Positions 33,322 through 42,467 of a stretch of 49,579 nucleotides of DNA are shown here, piece after piece. The position numbers were made by a program, and so were the translations under genes. Numbering within the stretch: the first letter of the stretch is position 1; every line of letters begins with the position of its first letter. Below the pieces are notes generated by a model. It saw only the letters and a list, made by a program, of their open reading frames with translations, made no database searches and was not told the origin of the DNA. The DNA is from Rhodospirillales bacterium (GTDB taxonomy: Bacteria; Pseudomonadota; Alphaproteobacteria; UBA828): positions 1-49,579 of the forward strand of contig JAPPMY010000279.1 in NCBI GenBank assembly GCA_028818855.1, in the 5' to 3' direction.

Positions 33322-35255
33322 CAGGCGGACTTCGGCTTCACGAACATGCGCCCGCGCATCTCCATGTGCAGCGCATGGCAGAACCACTGGCAGTAGAACC
33401 AGTGGACGCCCGGCCGGTCCGCGGTGAATGTCACCGAGGCGGTCGCCTGCGGCGCCACCTCCATGCCCACGCCGTAGTTGGAGAGGGTCCAGCCGTGGCT
33501 GAGGTCGTCCACGTCGTCCTGGTTGGTGATGTAGACGGTGACCTCGTCGCCCTCGTTCACCTCGAAGGACTCGAGGCTGAAGGCGGGCGCGATCGAGTAC
33601 ATGTAGACCCGCACCTTGTTGCCGTCGCGGATCACGTCCTCGCCCCAGTCGAGATCGACGCCGTCTGCCGCCGCCTGCTGGCGCGCCTCCTCCCAGGTCG
33701 GGTCCTCGCGGTCCCAGATCTGGGCGGGGTTCACCTTGGAGCGGTGGACAATGATGCAGTCGTGGGGCTCCGAGAAGGTCGGGCCGTCGTGGACCAGCTC
33801 CATCCTGTCGCCGGAGATGTCGATGAGCTGCTCGCACTCGGGCTTGAGCGGGCCCACGTTGATGAACCGGTCCTTCGAGAACTTGTTGAGGGAGACCAGC
33901 CACTTGCCGTCCGCCTCCTTGGTCTCGCCCATGGACGTGTGGTTGTGGCCGGGCTGGTAGTGCACGTCGATCTTCTCGATGATCGGGTCCACCTCCTCGC
34001 CGTTGTACTGGCGGATGGCGGCGTCCATGTTCCACTTGCAGACTTGGCTGTCGAGGAAGATCGTGGTGAAGCAGTTGCCCTTGCCGTCGAAGGCGGTGTG
34101 CAGCGGCCCGAGGCCCAGTTCCGGCTCGGCCACGATCACGTCGCGCGGCGCGATCTTGTCCTCGAACAGGTCATCCAGGCGGCGCACGTCGATGACCGAG
34201 ACGGTCGGCGAGAGCTTGCCGTTGATGACGATGTGGTGGCCGTCGGGCGCCGTGTTGACGCCGTGGGGGCTGGTGGAGATCGGGATGTAGCGGGTGTAGG
34301 GCGACCCCTTGCGGCCGTCGAGCACCTTGACGCCCTGGTGCATGGTGTAGTCGCCGTCCTTCACCCCCTGCTCGATGCGGGCGATGTTGAAGACGACGGC
34401 CCAGTCCTGCTCGGCCGCGGTCATCTCCTCCAGGTTCATGCCCATCTCGGAGTTGTAGCAGGTGGAGACCGCGTACTTGCCCTGGTAGTCGGCATCGACG
34501 TTGTCGAGGTTGCCGTCGACGATCACCTGCCAGGCGACCTCCATGGTGTCGCCGTCGAGCGCCGTGAAGATCGCGATGTACTGCGAAGGGTCGTTGAGCA
34601 CGGAGCCGTCGTTGGGCAGCGGGATCTCGTGCTCGCCGTTGCAGAACACGTAGCCGGTGCGCGGATACTTCTGGGGCCTGAGGCCGTGGATGTCGTTGGC
34701 GTTGGGGATCTCCACGATCTTGTCGACCTTCATCACGTCGCAGCGGATGCGGGCGACGCGCGTGTTCGCCTTGTCGTTGATCCAGACATAGCGCCCGTCG
34801 TAGGTGCCGTCGGTGAACGACATGTGCGGGTGGTGCGCATCGCCGTTGGTGTAGATGCCACCGCGGGATTCGAGGAACTTCCGGGTCTCGGGTGTGAGCC
34901 CCTCGGTCATGATCCTGCGGCTCTCGTTGGTGAGCCCCCAGCCGGTGGCGCTGCAGCGGTTGAACACCGGGATGCGGAGAAGCTCGCGCATGGAGGGCAC
35001 GCCGAAGACGCGCACCTCGCCGGACTGGCCGGACGACCAGAAGCCGTAGTACTCGTCGAGCTGACCCGGCCCCACGTAGGCCGAGCCCGGCTCGGTGGCG
35101 GCACGGGCCGGCTTCGGCTCCGGCGCGGCAGGGCTCACGCCGGCCACGCCTGCGGCGACCACGCCGCCGACGGTCGCGATCTTGGCCGTGCTGCCGATCA
35201 AGTCGCGCCGTGTGACGCCGGTCTTCTCCGCTGCGTCGTGTTTCTTCTTCGCCAT
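33321..35255 (-). CDS. nosZ: Nitrous oxide reductase NosZ, Tat-exported (clade I type)
   Basis: Periplasmic copper enzyme that reduces N2O to N2, the last step of denitrification. It has 644 residues. The Tat signal [17 protein letters not shown] near residue 15 marks the clade I type. A seven-bladed propeller with His ligands for CuZ follows ([48 protein letters not shown]). The C-terminal cupredoxin domain has CuA ligands Cys622, Cys626, His630 and Met633 in [17 protein letters not shown] 35255 has a GAGGAGA site upstream and lies 23 bases after nosR. Confidence 0.97.
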   Translation of the reverse strand: MAKKKHDAAEKTGVTRRDLIGSTAKIATVGGVVAAGVAGVSPAAPEPKPARAATEPGSAYVGPGQLDEYYGFWSSGQSGEVRVFGVPSMRELLRIPVFNRCSATGWGLTNESRRIMTEGLTPETRKFLESRGGIYTNGDAHHPHMSFTDGTYDGRYVWINDKANTRVARIRCDVMKVDKIVEIPNANDIHGLRPQKYPRTGYVFCNGEHEIPLPNDGSVLNDPSQYIAIFTALDGDTMEVAWQVIVDGNLDNVDADYQGKYAVSTCYNSEMGMNLEEMTAAEQDWAVVFNIARIEQGVKDGDYTMHQGVKVLDGRKGSPYTRYIPISTSPHGVNTAPDGHHIVINGKLSPTVSVIDVRRLDDLFEDKIAPRDVIVAEPELGLGPLHTAFDGKGNCFTTIFLDSQVCKWNMDAAIRQYNGEEVDPIIEKIDVHYQPGHNHTSMGETKEADGKWLVSLNKFSKDRFINVGPLKPECEQLIDISGDRMELVHDGPTFSEPHDCIIVHRSKVNPAQIWDREDPTWEEARQQAAADGVDLDWGEDVIRDGNKVRVYMYSIAPAFSLESFEVNEGDEVTVYITNQDDVDDLSHGWTLSNYGVGMEVAPQATASVTFTADRPGVHWFYCQWFCHALHMEMRGRMFVKPKSA

Positions 35256-35278
35256 GGTTCTCTCCTCTTTGCTTGGTC

Positions 35279-37546
35279 TCAGGGACTCGTGGTCGTGCCG
35301 GCTGGGCCTGCGGTCGGCACAGGTGGAACGGTGATGTTGGCCGACGCCCGCGCGCGCCGCTTCTCGCGCCTGAGCCGGCGCTGGATCATGGGCGGGCAGC
35401 GGTGCTCGTCGTGGTAGACCTGCTGGCAGTGCAGGCAGTAGAGGCACTCGTTCGGGTTGATGTGCCCGTCCGGGTGGATCGCCTGCACCATGCACTCCTG
35501 GGCGCAGCGGTGGCAGGGCGCGCCGCATTCCTTGTGGCGGCGCAGCCACTCCATGATCCTGATCTTGCCGGGGATCGCGAGCGCCGCCCCCAGTGGGCAG
35601 AGGTAGCGGCAGAAGAAGCGCTCGATGAAGAGCCCGGTGCCGAGCAGCACGCCGGCCCAGGCCACGAACGGCCAGTCGTGGGCGAAGCGCAGGATCACCG
35701 TGGTCTTGAAGGGCTCGACTTCCGCCAGGCGCTCGGCGAAGGCGAGGTCGTAGAGCGAGACTCCGGCCAGGCCGACGAAGATCACGTACTTGACCGGCCA
35801 GAGGCGCTCGTGGAGCCCCCAGGGGAGCGTCACCTGCGGCACGCGCGCGAGCCGTGCGGCCTTGTTCAGCAGCTCCTGCAGCGCGCCGAAGGGGCAGAGC
35901 CAGCCGCAGAAGACGCCCCGGCCCCAGAAGAGCAGCGCGAGCGCCGTGCCGCACCAGAGCAGGAAGATGAGCGGGTCCATCAGGAAGTAGCTCCAGCGGA
36001 AATCGGTGATCAGCGCGTTGCCGAAGGTCATGACGTTGACCACCGAGAGCTGGGCCTGGGCGAAGCCGCCGAGCCAGGCGACGATGAAGAGGAGGAAGCC
36101 CACCCGCACGCTCGTGGCGAGCTTCGGCCGGCGCGCGAACCAGTCCTGGAAGAAGAAGATCAGGGTGAGCGCGATCATGGCCGCAGCCAGCACCGCCACG
36201 TCGACGATCCGGTCCTCCCAGATGCGCCGCCAAAGCTCGGGCGGGGCTTCCGGCCCGGCGATGGCCGCAGCCTCCGCCGGCGCCGCCCCGGCCACGGCCG
36301 GCGGCGTGGGTAGCGGCTTCAGGTAGCGCGCGGGCAGGGTGTAGGAAAGCTCGTAGAGCAGAAAATCCTTGTCGAGCGCGCCGATCGCGCGCTGCACCAG
36401 GAGCTGGAGCGTCCAGGGCGCGGCCGGGTCGAACCCGGCCTCGGCCGGCACGATGAAGAGCGCGACCTCGGCGAAGGGCTGCGCGAGGTCCGCCGCCACC
36501 TCGCCCAGCAGCTTGTAGTTGCGGTCGCGGAAGCGGACGCTGCCATCGCCCTGGGCGAGCTGGATGCGGTCGAAGATGCCACCGCGCACGAAGCCCGAGC
36601 CGCGGAACGAGTAGAGCCCGTTGGCGGCGATCAGCAGCGCATGCTGGCCGGGCTCCAGGCGCGCGAGGAGGTTCCCGTACTCGGCATCGCCCAGCAGGCT
36701 GCGGCCGATGACGGGCGCGCTCGCCAGCGCCGCGTAGAGGTCGATGAAGCGCTCTTCCGGATCGTCGCTCTCGGGCCGGGCCGCGGCCTTCTCCTTGCCC
36801 GCGGCCGCGAAGCCGGCGGTGACCTCGCCGACGCTGAGGCTGAGGCGGCGCACGGAGCCGTCGCCGATCAGCGTCATCCAGTCGTCGGTGCCCTGCTGCG
36901 CCGTGTCGATCTCGCCCCTGCGCTCTGCCGCGACGGCCTGCCCGGTACCGAGCCCGGCGAGGCCGAGCGCACGCGCCATTTTCACCGTCGCGTGGCGGAT
37001 CGCGTCGTCGATCACCAGGATGGTGACCGTGGCGCCCGCGATGATGTCGAGGGAGCGGTCGCCGGAATCGCGCTCCTCCAGGAACTCGCGCACGTTGCGC
37101 CCGACGTAGCCGGCGATGAAGCTCTTCACCTTCCGCTCAGGGATGCCGATGAGCACGATGGGCTCGTGGTGCTCGTGCAGATGGGCGCCGGTGATCGTGC
37201 CTTCGGTATCCAGCCCGATCAGGAGGTGGATGGGCTTGCCCGAGTAGCCCACGGCGCCGACGACATCGGTGTTGAGGAACACGTAGCCCTTCGGCGTGGA
37301 GCCTTCGAGCGCCTGCGCCCGGCGCGGCGTGCCCTCGACCGGGCCGAAGCGATCGGCGCCCGGCACCAGTTCGCCGGGCTCGACCGTGGCGAGCGCGCTG
37401 CCGAGGTCGACGGCGGCGCGGGCTTCGCCGGTTGCATGAGCGAGGAGCGCCAGCAGAAGCACCAATGCCGGCACGCCGGCCCCGAGATGGACCGTGCGCG
37501 CCGCGGCTCTGCGGCGCCTCGCGCCGGAAAACGAACCCGCTGTCAT
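35279..37546 (-). CDS. nosR: Nitrous oxide reductase regulatory/electron transfer protein NosR
   Basis: Membrane flavo-iron-sulfur protein needed for nosZ expression and electron supply, 755 residues. A signal or anchor lies at residues 15-40. The periplasmic FMN domain carries the flavin site [17 protein letters not shown]. After about residue 460 come membrane helices. Two CxxxCP motifs ([15 protein letters not shown] and [13 protein letters not shown]) and a C-terminal pair of ferredoxin-type Cys clusters ([13 protein letters not shown] and [17 protein letters not shown]) follow. ATG 37546 was chosen since the frame upstream lacks family similarity. It is first in the nos operon, with an FNR-like box 94 bases upstream. 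Confidence 0.93.
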   Translation of the reverse strand: MTAGSFSGARRRRAAARTVHLGAGVPALVLLLALLAHATGEARAAVDLGSALATVEPGELVPGADRFGPVEGTPRRAQALEGSTPKGYVFLNTDVVGAVGYSGKPIHLLIGLDTEGTITGAHLHEHHEPIVLIGIPERKVKSFIAGYVGRNVREFLEERDSGDRSLDIIAGATVTILVIDDAIRHATVKMARALGLAGLGTGQAVAAERRGEIDTAQQGTDDWMTLIGDGSVRRLSLSVGEVTAGFAAAGKEKAAARPESDDPEERFIDLYAALASAPVIGRSLLGDAEYGNLLARLEPGQHALLIAANGLYSFRGSGFVRGGIFDRIQLAQGDGSVRFRDRNYKLLGEVAADLAQPFAEVALFIVPAEAGFDPAAPWTLQLLVQRAIGALDKDFLLYELSYTLPARYLKPLPTPPAVAGAAPAEAAAIAGPEAPPELWRRIWEDRIVDVAVLAAAMIALTLIFFFQDWFARRPKLATSVRVGFLLFIVAWLGGFAQAQLSVVNVMTFGNALITDFRWSYFLMDPLIFLLWCGTALALLFWGRGVFCGWLCPFGALQELLNKAARLARVPQVTLPWGLHERLWPVKYVIFVGLAGVSLYDLAFAERLAEVEPFKTTVILRFAHDWPFVAWAGVLLGTGLFIERFFCRYLCPLGAALAIPGKIRIMEWLRRHKECGAPCHRCAQECMVQAIHPDGHINPNECLYCLHCQQVYHDEHRCPPMIQRRLRREKRRARASANITVPPVPTAGPAGTTTSP

Positions 37547-37640
37547 GGCATGCGCGTCGTCGCGAGTGGGTGATCGGCTTCCGCGAAGTGCGGCGATGGA
37601 TTCCTTCAGGGCCAGTGTGAAGCGCGCACGCGCCAGCGCC

Positions 37641-37654
37641 TTGATCTGCGTCAA
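37641..37654 (-). promoter_or_regulatory. FNR/NNR-like operator upstream of nosR
   Basis: The site TTGATCTGCGTCAA matches the FNR/DNR/NNR consensus TTGAT-N4-ATCAA with one change. It lies about 100 bases upstream of the nosR ATG. If centred at -41.5 it would place transcription start near 37606. It fits induction of nos genes by low oxygen and nitrogen oxides. It is also 92 bases upstream of the diverging dehydrogenase gene. Confidence 0.65.
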
Positions 37655-37745
37655 CAGACGGGCAGCGCGGCCGTCATTGCCCGCCTGTTTCGGCGTCGCT
37701 AGGATGCCGCGCCTTGGCGCGAGAAGCCGGCGGGGAGGACGAATC

Positions 37746-38630
37746 ATGAGTGATGGCGGGGGCACCAAAGTGGCGTTTCTCGGGCTTGGCGTGATGGGGT
37801 TTCCCATGGCGGGGCACCTCGCGAAAGCGGGCCATGAGGTCACCGTCTACAACCGGACCGCTGCCAAGGCCAAGCGCTGGACCGAGACCCACCGGGGCCG
37901 CGCCGCCCCGACCCCTGCCGCGGCCGCGCAAGGCGCGGAGATGGTGTTCGCCTGCGTCGGCGCCGACGACGATCTCCGCGACGTCGTCTACGGTGACGAC
38001 GGCGCGCTCGCCGGCATGGCGGAAGGCGCCATCTTCATCGACAACACGACCGATTCTGCCGTGGTCGCTCGCGAGGTCCATGCCGCCGCCAGGGAGCGCA
38101 ACGTGGGCTTCCTCGATGCGCCGGTCTCGGGCGGGCAGGCCGGGGCCGAGAACGGCGTGCTGACCGTGATGGTGGGCGGCGACGAGGCCGACTTCGCCCG
38201 CGGCCGGCCGGTGATCGACGCGTACGCGCGCAACGTGACCCACATGGGGCCGGCGGGGAACGGCCAGCTCACCAAGATGGTGAACCAGATCTGCATCGCG
38301 GGCGTGGTCCAGGGCCTGGCGGAAGCCCTCAACTTCGCGCATCGTGCGGGCCTCGACGGCGAGACGGTGCTGGACGTCATCTCCAAGGGCGCGGCGCAGT
38401 CCTGGCAGATGGAGAACCGGGGCTCCACCATGCTGAAGGGCGAGTTCGAGTTCGGCTTCGCCGTCGACTGGATGCGCAAGGATCTCAGCCTCTGCTTCGA
38501 GGAGGGCAAAAAGAACGGCGCGCTCTTGCCGATGTCGATGCTGGTGGACCAGTTCTACGCCCACGTCCAGCAGCGCGGCGGCAACCGCTGGGACACCTCC
38601 AGCCTGATCCACCTGCTGCAGAACATGTAG
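37746..38630 (+). CDS. NAD(P)-dependent oxidoreductase, 3-hydroxyisobutyrate dehydrogenase family
   Basis: A 294-residue beta-hydroxyacid dehydrogenase. The cofactor motif is VAFLGLGVMGFPMAGHLAKA, the substrate segment FLDAPVSGGQAGAENGVLTV, and the catalytic Lys lies in GNGQLTKMVNQI. The family includes 3-hydroxyisobutyrate dehydrogenase, tartronate semialdehyde reductase and others; the substrate here is not clear. ATG 37746 has GGGGAGGA upstream. It diverges from the nos operon and is probably a single gene ending before the TacAT module, which converges on it. Confidence 0.9.
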   Translation: MSDGGGTKVAFLGLGVMGFPMAGHLAKAGHEVTVYNRTAAKAKRWTETHRGRAAPTPAAAAQGAEMVFACVGADDDLRDVVYGDDGALAGMAEGAIFIDNTTDSAVVAREVHAAARERNVGFLDAPVSGGQAGAENGVLTVMVGGDEADFARGRPVIDAYARNVTHMGPAGNGQLTKMVNQICIAGVVQGLAEALNFAHRAGLDGETVLDVISKGAAQSWQMENRGSTMLKGEFEFGFAVDWMRKDLSLCFEEGKKNGALLPMSMLVDQFYAHVQQRGGNRWDTSSLIHLLQNM

Positions 38631-38660
38631 GTTTTCTGAATTCGGTGGTTCCTGCGTGTT

Positions 38661-39164
38661 TCAGGCTACATGAAGCGCTCTGACTTCGGACATCCGAACG
38701 GCCAGCATGAACGCTTCACGGTCCGAAAACGGTCGAAATCCGAATCGTTCGTAGAAGCTCTTCGCCCTCTCGTTGACAGCCTGCACGACGACCGCCCGCG
38801 CGCCGATGAGGTTTGCCGCCGCCAGCGACCGCCTTACTGCATCGGCAAGCAGGCCCGCGCCCAGACCCAACCCCTGGTGGCGTGTATCCACCGCGAGTTG
38901 CCCCAGCATTATGACTGGAACCGGTTCAGGCATGTTCCTGCTTACACGGGACGAGAGACGCCGCCTTTCCACCGCGCTTGCGGCGAGGCTGTAGAACCCG
39001 ACCACGCGCGCGCCATCGCAGATCACGTAGGTCCGCGCGCCGCCCTTGGCCTCGTTGAGGTGGGCCTTGCTCCGTAGCCATGTGTCGATGCTGGAATCGC
39101 CGGAATTGAACTGCGAAATGTCGTGCCTTCGGCCAAGAGGCTCTGGCGCGATGCCTATTCCCAC
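38661..39164 (-). CDS. tacT: GNAT acetyltransferase, TacT-type toxin
   Basis: A 167-residue GNAT-fold protein of the kind that acetylates charged tRNA and stops translation. It starts with EPLGRRHDISQFNSGDSSID, typical for these toxins. The acetyl-CoA motif is LGQLAVDTRHQGLGLGAGLL, and NERAKSFYERFGFRPF carries the conserved Tyr. The GTG start at 39164 overlaps the antitoxin stop by 10 bases. The 3' part near 38661-38760 is visibly poorer in G+C (about 54% by hand count) than the genes around, which suggests acquisition by transfer. Confidence 0.9.
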   Translation of the reverse strand: MGIGIAPEPLGRRHDISQFNSGDSSIDTWLRSKAHLNEAKGGARTYVICDGARVVGFYSLAASAVERRRLSSRVSRNMPEPVPVIMLGQLAVDTRHQGLGLGAGLLADAVRRSLAAANLIGARAVVVQAVNERAKSFYERFGFRPFSDREAFMLAVRMSEVRALHVA

Positions 39165-39409
39165 GGCGGTCGGCGCGCAAACAGAGCCTTCAGGTCAGGG
39201 TTCGGCTTCACCGGCGCGTCGAGCATGGCGATGAAGGCGTCGTACGCCTCGTCGTCGAGCGTGATGACCGGACGCTCGCTCAGCGTCTCGATGGCCGCCG
39301 CCTCGCTCGATCCGAGCACGAATTCGGTGCGGGTCACGCCGCGAATCGCCGCCGCGCGGTCGATCAGCGCCAGACGTTCCTCCGACAAGCGGAAATTCAC
39401 CTGGGGCAT
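39155..39409 (-). CDS. tacA: DUF1778 antitoxin, TacA type
   Basis: An 84-residue antitoxin: an N-terminal ribbon-helix-helix DNA-binding part (PQVNFRLSEERLALIDRAAA IRGVTRTEF) and a C-terminal tail that wraps the toxin (ERPVITLDDEAYDAFIAMLD). ATG 39409 with GGAGGAG upstream is chosen over a longer frame to 39463. It overlaps tacT and very likely represses its own promoter. Confidence 0.9.
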   Translation of the reverse strand: MPQVNFRLSEERLALIDRAAAIRGVTRTEFVLGSSEAAAIETLSERPVITLDDEAYDAFIAMLDAPVKPNPDLKALFARRPPWE

Positions 39410-39450
39410 GGGATGCTCCTCCGGCCGATGGGCGCCGCCCATTATCAATC

Positions 39451-39477
39451 GGCCGTATACCATCTGTATAGACGGCC
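39451..39477. promoter_or_regulatory. Candidate operator of tacAT
   Basis: Inverted repeat GGCCGT (39451-39456) and ACGGCC (39472-39477) with two GTATA boxes between them, 42 bases upstream of tacA. It is the only A+T-richer palindrome in the region and fits autorepression by the ribbon-helix-helix antitoxin. No binding data; inferred only from position and symmetry. Confidence 0.4.
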
Positions 39478-39543
39478 ATCAAGCAGCCAGTCGAGCGGCC
39501 CCGCGAAGCGGTGAGTTGGGGCGTGCGCTCTCGGGTGCGGCGG

Positions 39544-39930
39544 CTACGCCGCCTCGATATCGGTGAGGGCGAAGTCCTCACCCTTGAAGAGCAGCGGCTC
39601 GCCGGTCACGGCCGCGAGGGCGTAGGCGAAGCAGTCTCCGAAGTTCAGCGCTGCCGGATGATTGCCCTTGCCGTAGCGCCGCCAGGCCTGACGCGCTTCG
39701 GCAACGTGCTCGGCCGTCACTGCCACGTGTTCGATCCCGACCTGTTCCATGAACAGGTCAAAGCGTTGGCCCGCAGTCGCGCCCACCCGACCCTCCCACA
39801 CGATGGACGATTCGAGGACGTTCGCGAGCGACATGCGGCACGCGGGTGCCGCGCCAAGTGCCCGCTCGTATCGTCCGGCATCCGGCTCGCGAAACAGAAC
39901 GGCCAGGAGGGCCGAACTGTCGACGATCAC
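39544..39930 (-). CDS. vapC: VapC-type PIN-domain ribonuclease toxin
   Basis: A 128-residue PIN-domain RNase toxin that cuts a cellular RNA, often tRNA or rRNA, to block translation. The acidic residues that bind Mg are Asp4 (VIVDSSALLAVLF), Glu40 (LANVLESSIV), Asp99 (LNFGDCFAYALA) and Asp119 (LLFKGEDFALTDI). The GTG start at 39930 overlaps the vapB stop (GTGA). It is intact by length and motifs. Confidence 0.93.
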   Translation of the reverse strand: MIVDSSALLAVLFREPDAGRYERALGAAPACRMSLANVLESSIVWEGRVGATAGQRFDLFMEQVGIEHVAVTAEHVAEARQAWRRYGKGNHPAALNFGDCFAYALAAVTGEPLLFKGEDFALTDIEAA

Positions 39931-40184
39931 TTGGGCAAGCCCCGCTCGTCGTACAGGTAGTCGCCGTGCTCCACGGCGGAGGGTCCCGGACCCAGCTTCG
40001 CCGCGCAGCGCTCCGCGATGGCACGAATTTCCTTCACGCGCGCCTCGACGCTGCGCGCATGCGTCTCGCGCTCCAGCCGCTCGCGGAGGGCTGTGGTGAT
40101 CGCGCCGGTCATGCTCTCGCCGGTGAGGTCTGCCAGCTCGCGGGCGAGCCGGCAGGTCTCGTCGTTCTTGATGTTGAGGCTCAT
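39927..40184 (-). CDS. vapB: VapB-type antitoxin (Rv0623-like)
   Basis: An 85-residue antitoxin of the Rv0623/PSK-type family. MSLNIKNDETCRLARELADL TGESMTGAITTALRERLERE forms the DNA-binding ribbon-helix-helix and dimer helices. The C-terminal VEHGDYLYDERGLPK is the usual toxin-binding end. A perfect 10-base inverted repeat lies 11 bases upstream of the ATG. It is coupled to vapC by a GTGA overlap. Confidence 0.92.
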   Translation of the reverse strand: MSLNIKNDETCRLARELADLTGESMTGAITTALRERLERETHARSVEARVKEIRAIAERCAAKLGPGPSAVEHGDYLYDERGLPK

Positions 40185-40194
40185 CGCTGCCCCC

Positions 40195-40225
40195 AGGGTA
40201 GAAACGCAACTCTTCTTTCTACCCT
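40195..40225. promoter_or_regulatory. Operator palindrome of vapBC
   Basis: Perfect 10-base inverted repeat AGGGTAGAAA (40195-40204) and TTTCTACCCT (40216-40225) with an 11-base spacer, just upstream of vapB. Its position and symmetry fit autorepression by VapB or VapBC. Confidence 0.7.
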
Positions 40226-40264
40226 AACGCGGGAGGGCGGCTGCCGGCAACAAACGCACGCGCT

Positions 40265-41338
40265 TCAGCGGGCCGAGCGGATCAGATCCCCGGTCTCACC
40301 GTGGAAGAGGTGGCAGCGGTCGGGATCGAGCGCGAGCCGCACCGGCTCGCCCAGGGTGAAGCGCGGCTGCCCCGGCGCCTGCACCTTGAGGATCTGCTCG
40401 CCGGCGCTGACATCGACGATGGTGAAGGCGCCGAGCGGCTCGACCTCGTAGATGGAGGCCTCGACCCCGCCGTTGGCACCGGCGGAATCGATTCCGATGT
40501 CCTCGGGCCGGACGGCAAGGGCTGCCGGCCCCGCGCCTTCGGCGCCATCCAGCGCCATCGCGAGCGGCACGTCGCCCCCTTCGAATCGGCCGCCCTCAGC
40601 CAGGGTGCCGTCGATGAAGTTCATGGGTGGCGAGCCGATCAGCTCGGCGACATAGCGGCTGTTGGGCAGGTTGTAGATTTCCGCCGGCGTGCCGACCTGG
40701 CGGATCTCGCCCGCTTCCATCACGGCGATGCGATCGGCGATCGACATCGCCTCCTCCTGGTCGTGGGTGACGTAGACGATGGTGTGGTGAAGCTCGCGCT
40801 GGAGGCGCTTCAGCTCGACGCGCATCTCCTCGCGCAGGCGCGCATCGAGGGCTGCGATCGGCTCGTCCATGAGGAAGGCCGCAGGATCGCGCACCAGCGC
40901 CCGGCCGATGGCGACACGCTGGCGCTCGCCCCCGCTCAGGTGCGCCGGCAGCTTGTCGAGCAGCGGCGTGATGTGCAGCGTTTCCGCCACCTCGGCCACG
41001 CGCGCCATGACCGCGGCTTTCTCGAGCTTCCGTTCCACCAGCGGGAAGGCGAGGTTCTGGCCTGCGGTCATGTGCGGGAAGAGCGCCAGGTTCTGGAACA
41101 CCATGGCGAGGTTGCGCTCCTTCGGCCCCTGCTCGCCCACGGCCACGCCGCCGATGGTGACCTCGCCCTCGTCCGGCGCCACCAGGCCGAGCAGCAGGCG
41201 GAGGATCGTGGTCTTGCCCGAGCTCGGCGGGCCGAAGATGCAGAAGAACTCGTTGTCGTCCACGACGAGATCGATGTCCTTCACGGCGACCGTCTTGCCG
41301 TAGAACTTGCTCGCGTTCCTGAGTTCGAGCCGTGCCAT
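40265..41338 (-). CDS. ABC transporter ATP-binding protein (MalK/UgpC type), second of a pair
   Basis: A 357-residue ATPase of a carbohydrate-type ABC importer. Walker A is GPPSSGKTTI, the signature LSGGERQRVAIGRALV is intact, Walker B is AFLMDEPIAALD and the switch is VTHDQEEAMSIADRIAV. A C-terminal OB/TOBE regulatory domain follows from about residue 235. Paired unlike ATPases are known in glycerol-type importers (GlpS/GlpT). No permease or binding-protein gene is next to it: it ends 80 bases before the vapBC module. The partner ATPase gene is 16 bases upstream. Confidence 0.9.
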   Translation of the reverse strand: MARLELRNASKFYGKTVAVKDIDLVVDDNEFFCIFGPPSSGKTTILRLLLGLVAPDEGEVTIGGVAVGEQGPKERNLAMVFQNLALFPHMTAGQNLAFPLVERKLEKAAVMARVAEVAETLHITPLLDKLPAHLSGGERQRVAIGRALVRDPAAFLMDEPIAALDARLREEMRVELKRLQRELHHTIVYVTHDQEEAMSIADRIAVMEAGEIRQVGTPAEIYNLPNSRYVAELIGSPPMNFIDGTLAEGGRFEGGDVPLAMALDGAEGAGPAALAVRPEDIGIDSAGANGGVEASIYEVEPLGAFTIVDVSAGEQILKVQAPGQPRFTLGEPVRLALDPDRCHLFHGETGDLIRSAR

Positions 41339-41354
41339 CGGTGCGGGGTCCGGG

Positions 41355-42458
41355 CTAGGCGAGGCCGAGCGCCACGCCCGTCTCCGCGTCGAACAGGTGG
41401 CACTTGCCGGGCGGCAGCACCGCCTTGACCGGAGCGCCGAGCGCGATGCCGTAGTGCTTGCCCTTGGCGATCTTCATCCGGCGCTCGCCGGCGGAGAGGT
41501 GGACGATGGTGCGCGGGCCGATGGGCTCGACGAAGGTGACGGTCGCCTCGATGCCGGGGCCGGTGTGGCCCGGCGGCTCGATGTCGAGATCCTCGGGCCG
41601 GGCGCCGAAGATCAGCGCTGCATCCCGCGCCGCGCCGCAGCGCCGCTTCAGCTCGCCGTCCTCGACGGCCGCGGTGCCGCCTTCGCCGAAGTCCAGCGCG
41701 TAGCGTCCGTCCCCGCCGGCGAGCGTGCACGGCACCAGGTTCATGCTGGGGCTGCCCATGAAGTTGGCGACGAAGACGTTGCGCGGCTCGTTGTAGACCT
41801 CGATGGGCGAGCCGTACTGCTGCAGCACGCCGAGGTCCATGACCGCGATCCGGTCGGCGAGGCTCATCGCCTCGATCTGGTCGTGGGTCACGTAGACCAT
41901 GGTCTGCTGGAACTGGTGCTGCAGGTGCTTGAGCTCGGTCCGCATGAAGGCGCGGAAGGCCGCGTCCAGATTGCTGAGCGGCTCGTCCAGGAGGAAGATC
42001 TCCGGCTCGGTGATGGCCGAGCGGCCGATGGCAACCTTCTGCAGCTCGTTGACGCTGAGCTTCGCGGTGGGCCAGTCGAGCCTGTCCTCCAGGCGCATGA
42101 GGGCCGCCATGGCGGCGACGCGGCGCGCGACCTCCTCCTTCGGCAGGCCGCGAACCTGCAGGCCGAACGCCAGGTTCTTGCGCACCGTGAGGTGGGTGAA
42201 GATGGCGTAGTTCTGGAACACGAACCCGACCTTGCGCCGGTTGGGCGGCACCTGCTGCATGTCGCGGCCGTCGAACAGGATCTGCCCCTCGGACGGCGTC
42301 TCGATGCCGGCGATCATGTTCATGGTCGTGGTCTTGCCGCAGCCCGACGGCCCGAGCAGGGCCACGAACTCCTTGTCCCTGATCTCCAGGTCGAGGGAGG
42401 CGACCGCGGTGAGGTCGCCGAAGCGCTTGGTCAGGCCCGCGAGCGTGATCGACGCCAT
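41355..42458 (-). CDS. ABC transporter ATP-binding protein with altered signature, first of a pair
   Basis: A 367-residue MalK/UgpC-type ATPase. Walker A is GPSGCGKTTTMNMI, Walker B IFLLDEPLSNLD, switch VTHDQIEAMSLADRIAVMD, and a TOBE-like C-terminus is present. The signature reads LSVNELQKVAIGRS where most have LSGGQ, so one composite ATP site may be weak if it pairs with the next ATPase, which has a normal signature. It starts 9 bases after the DSD1-family gene. No permeases are seen on either side. Confidence 0.88.
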   Translation of the reverse strand: MASITLAGLTKRFGDLTAVASLDLEIRDKEFVALLGPSGCGKTTTMNMIAGIETPSEGQILFDGRDMQQVPPNRRKVGFVFQNYAIFTHLTVRKNLAFGLQVRGLPKEEVARRVAAMAALMRLEDRLDWPTAKLSVNELQKVAIGRSAITEPEIFLLDEPLSNLDAAFRAFMRTELKHLQHQFQQTMVYVTHDQIEAMSLADRIAVMDLGVLQQYGSPIEVYNEPRNVFVANFMGSPSMNLVPCTLAGGDGRYALDFGEGGTAAVEDGELKRRCGAARDAALIFGARPEDLDIEPPGHTGPGIEATVTFVEPIGPRTIVHLSAGERRMKIAKGKHYGIALGAPVKAVLPPGKCHLFDAETGVALGLA

Positions 42459-42467
42459 GAACTGCCC

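Noticed and set aside
35256..35278. Separate promoter or terminator between nosR and nosZ
   Set aside because: Only 23 bases that hold the nosZ ribosome site; no stem or promoter elements.
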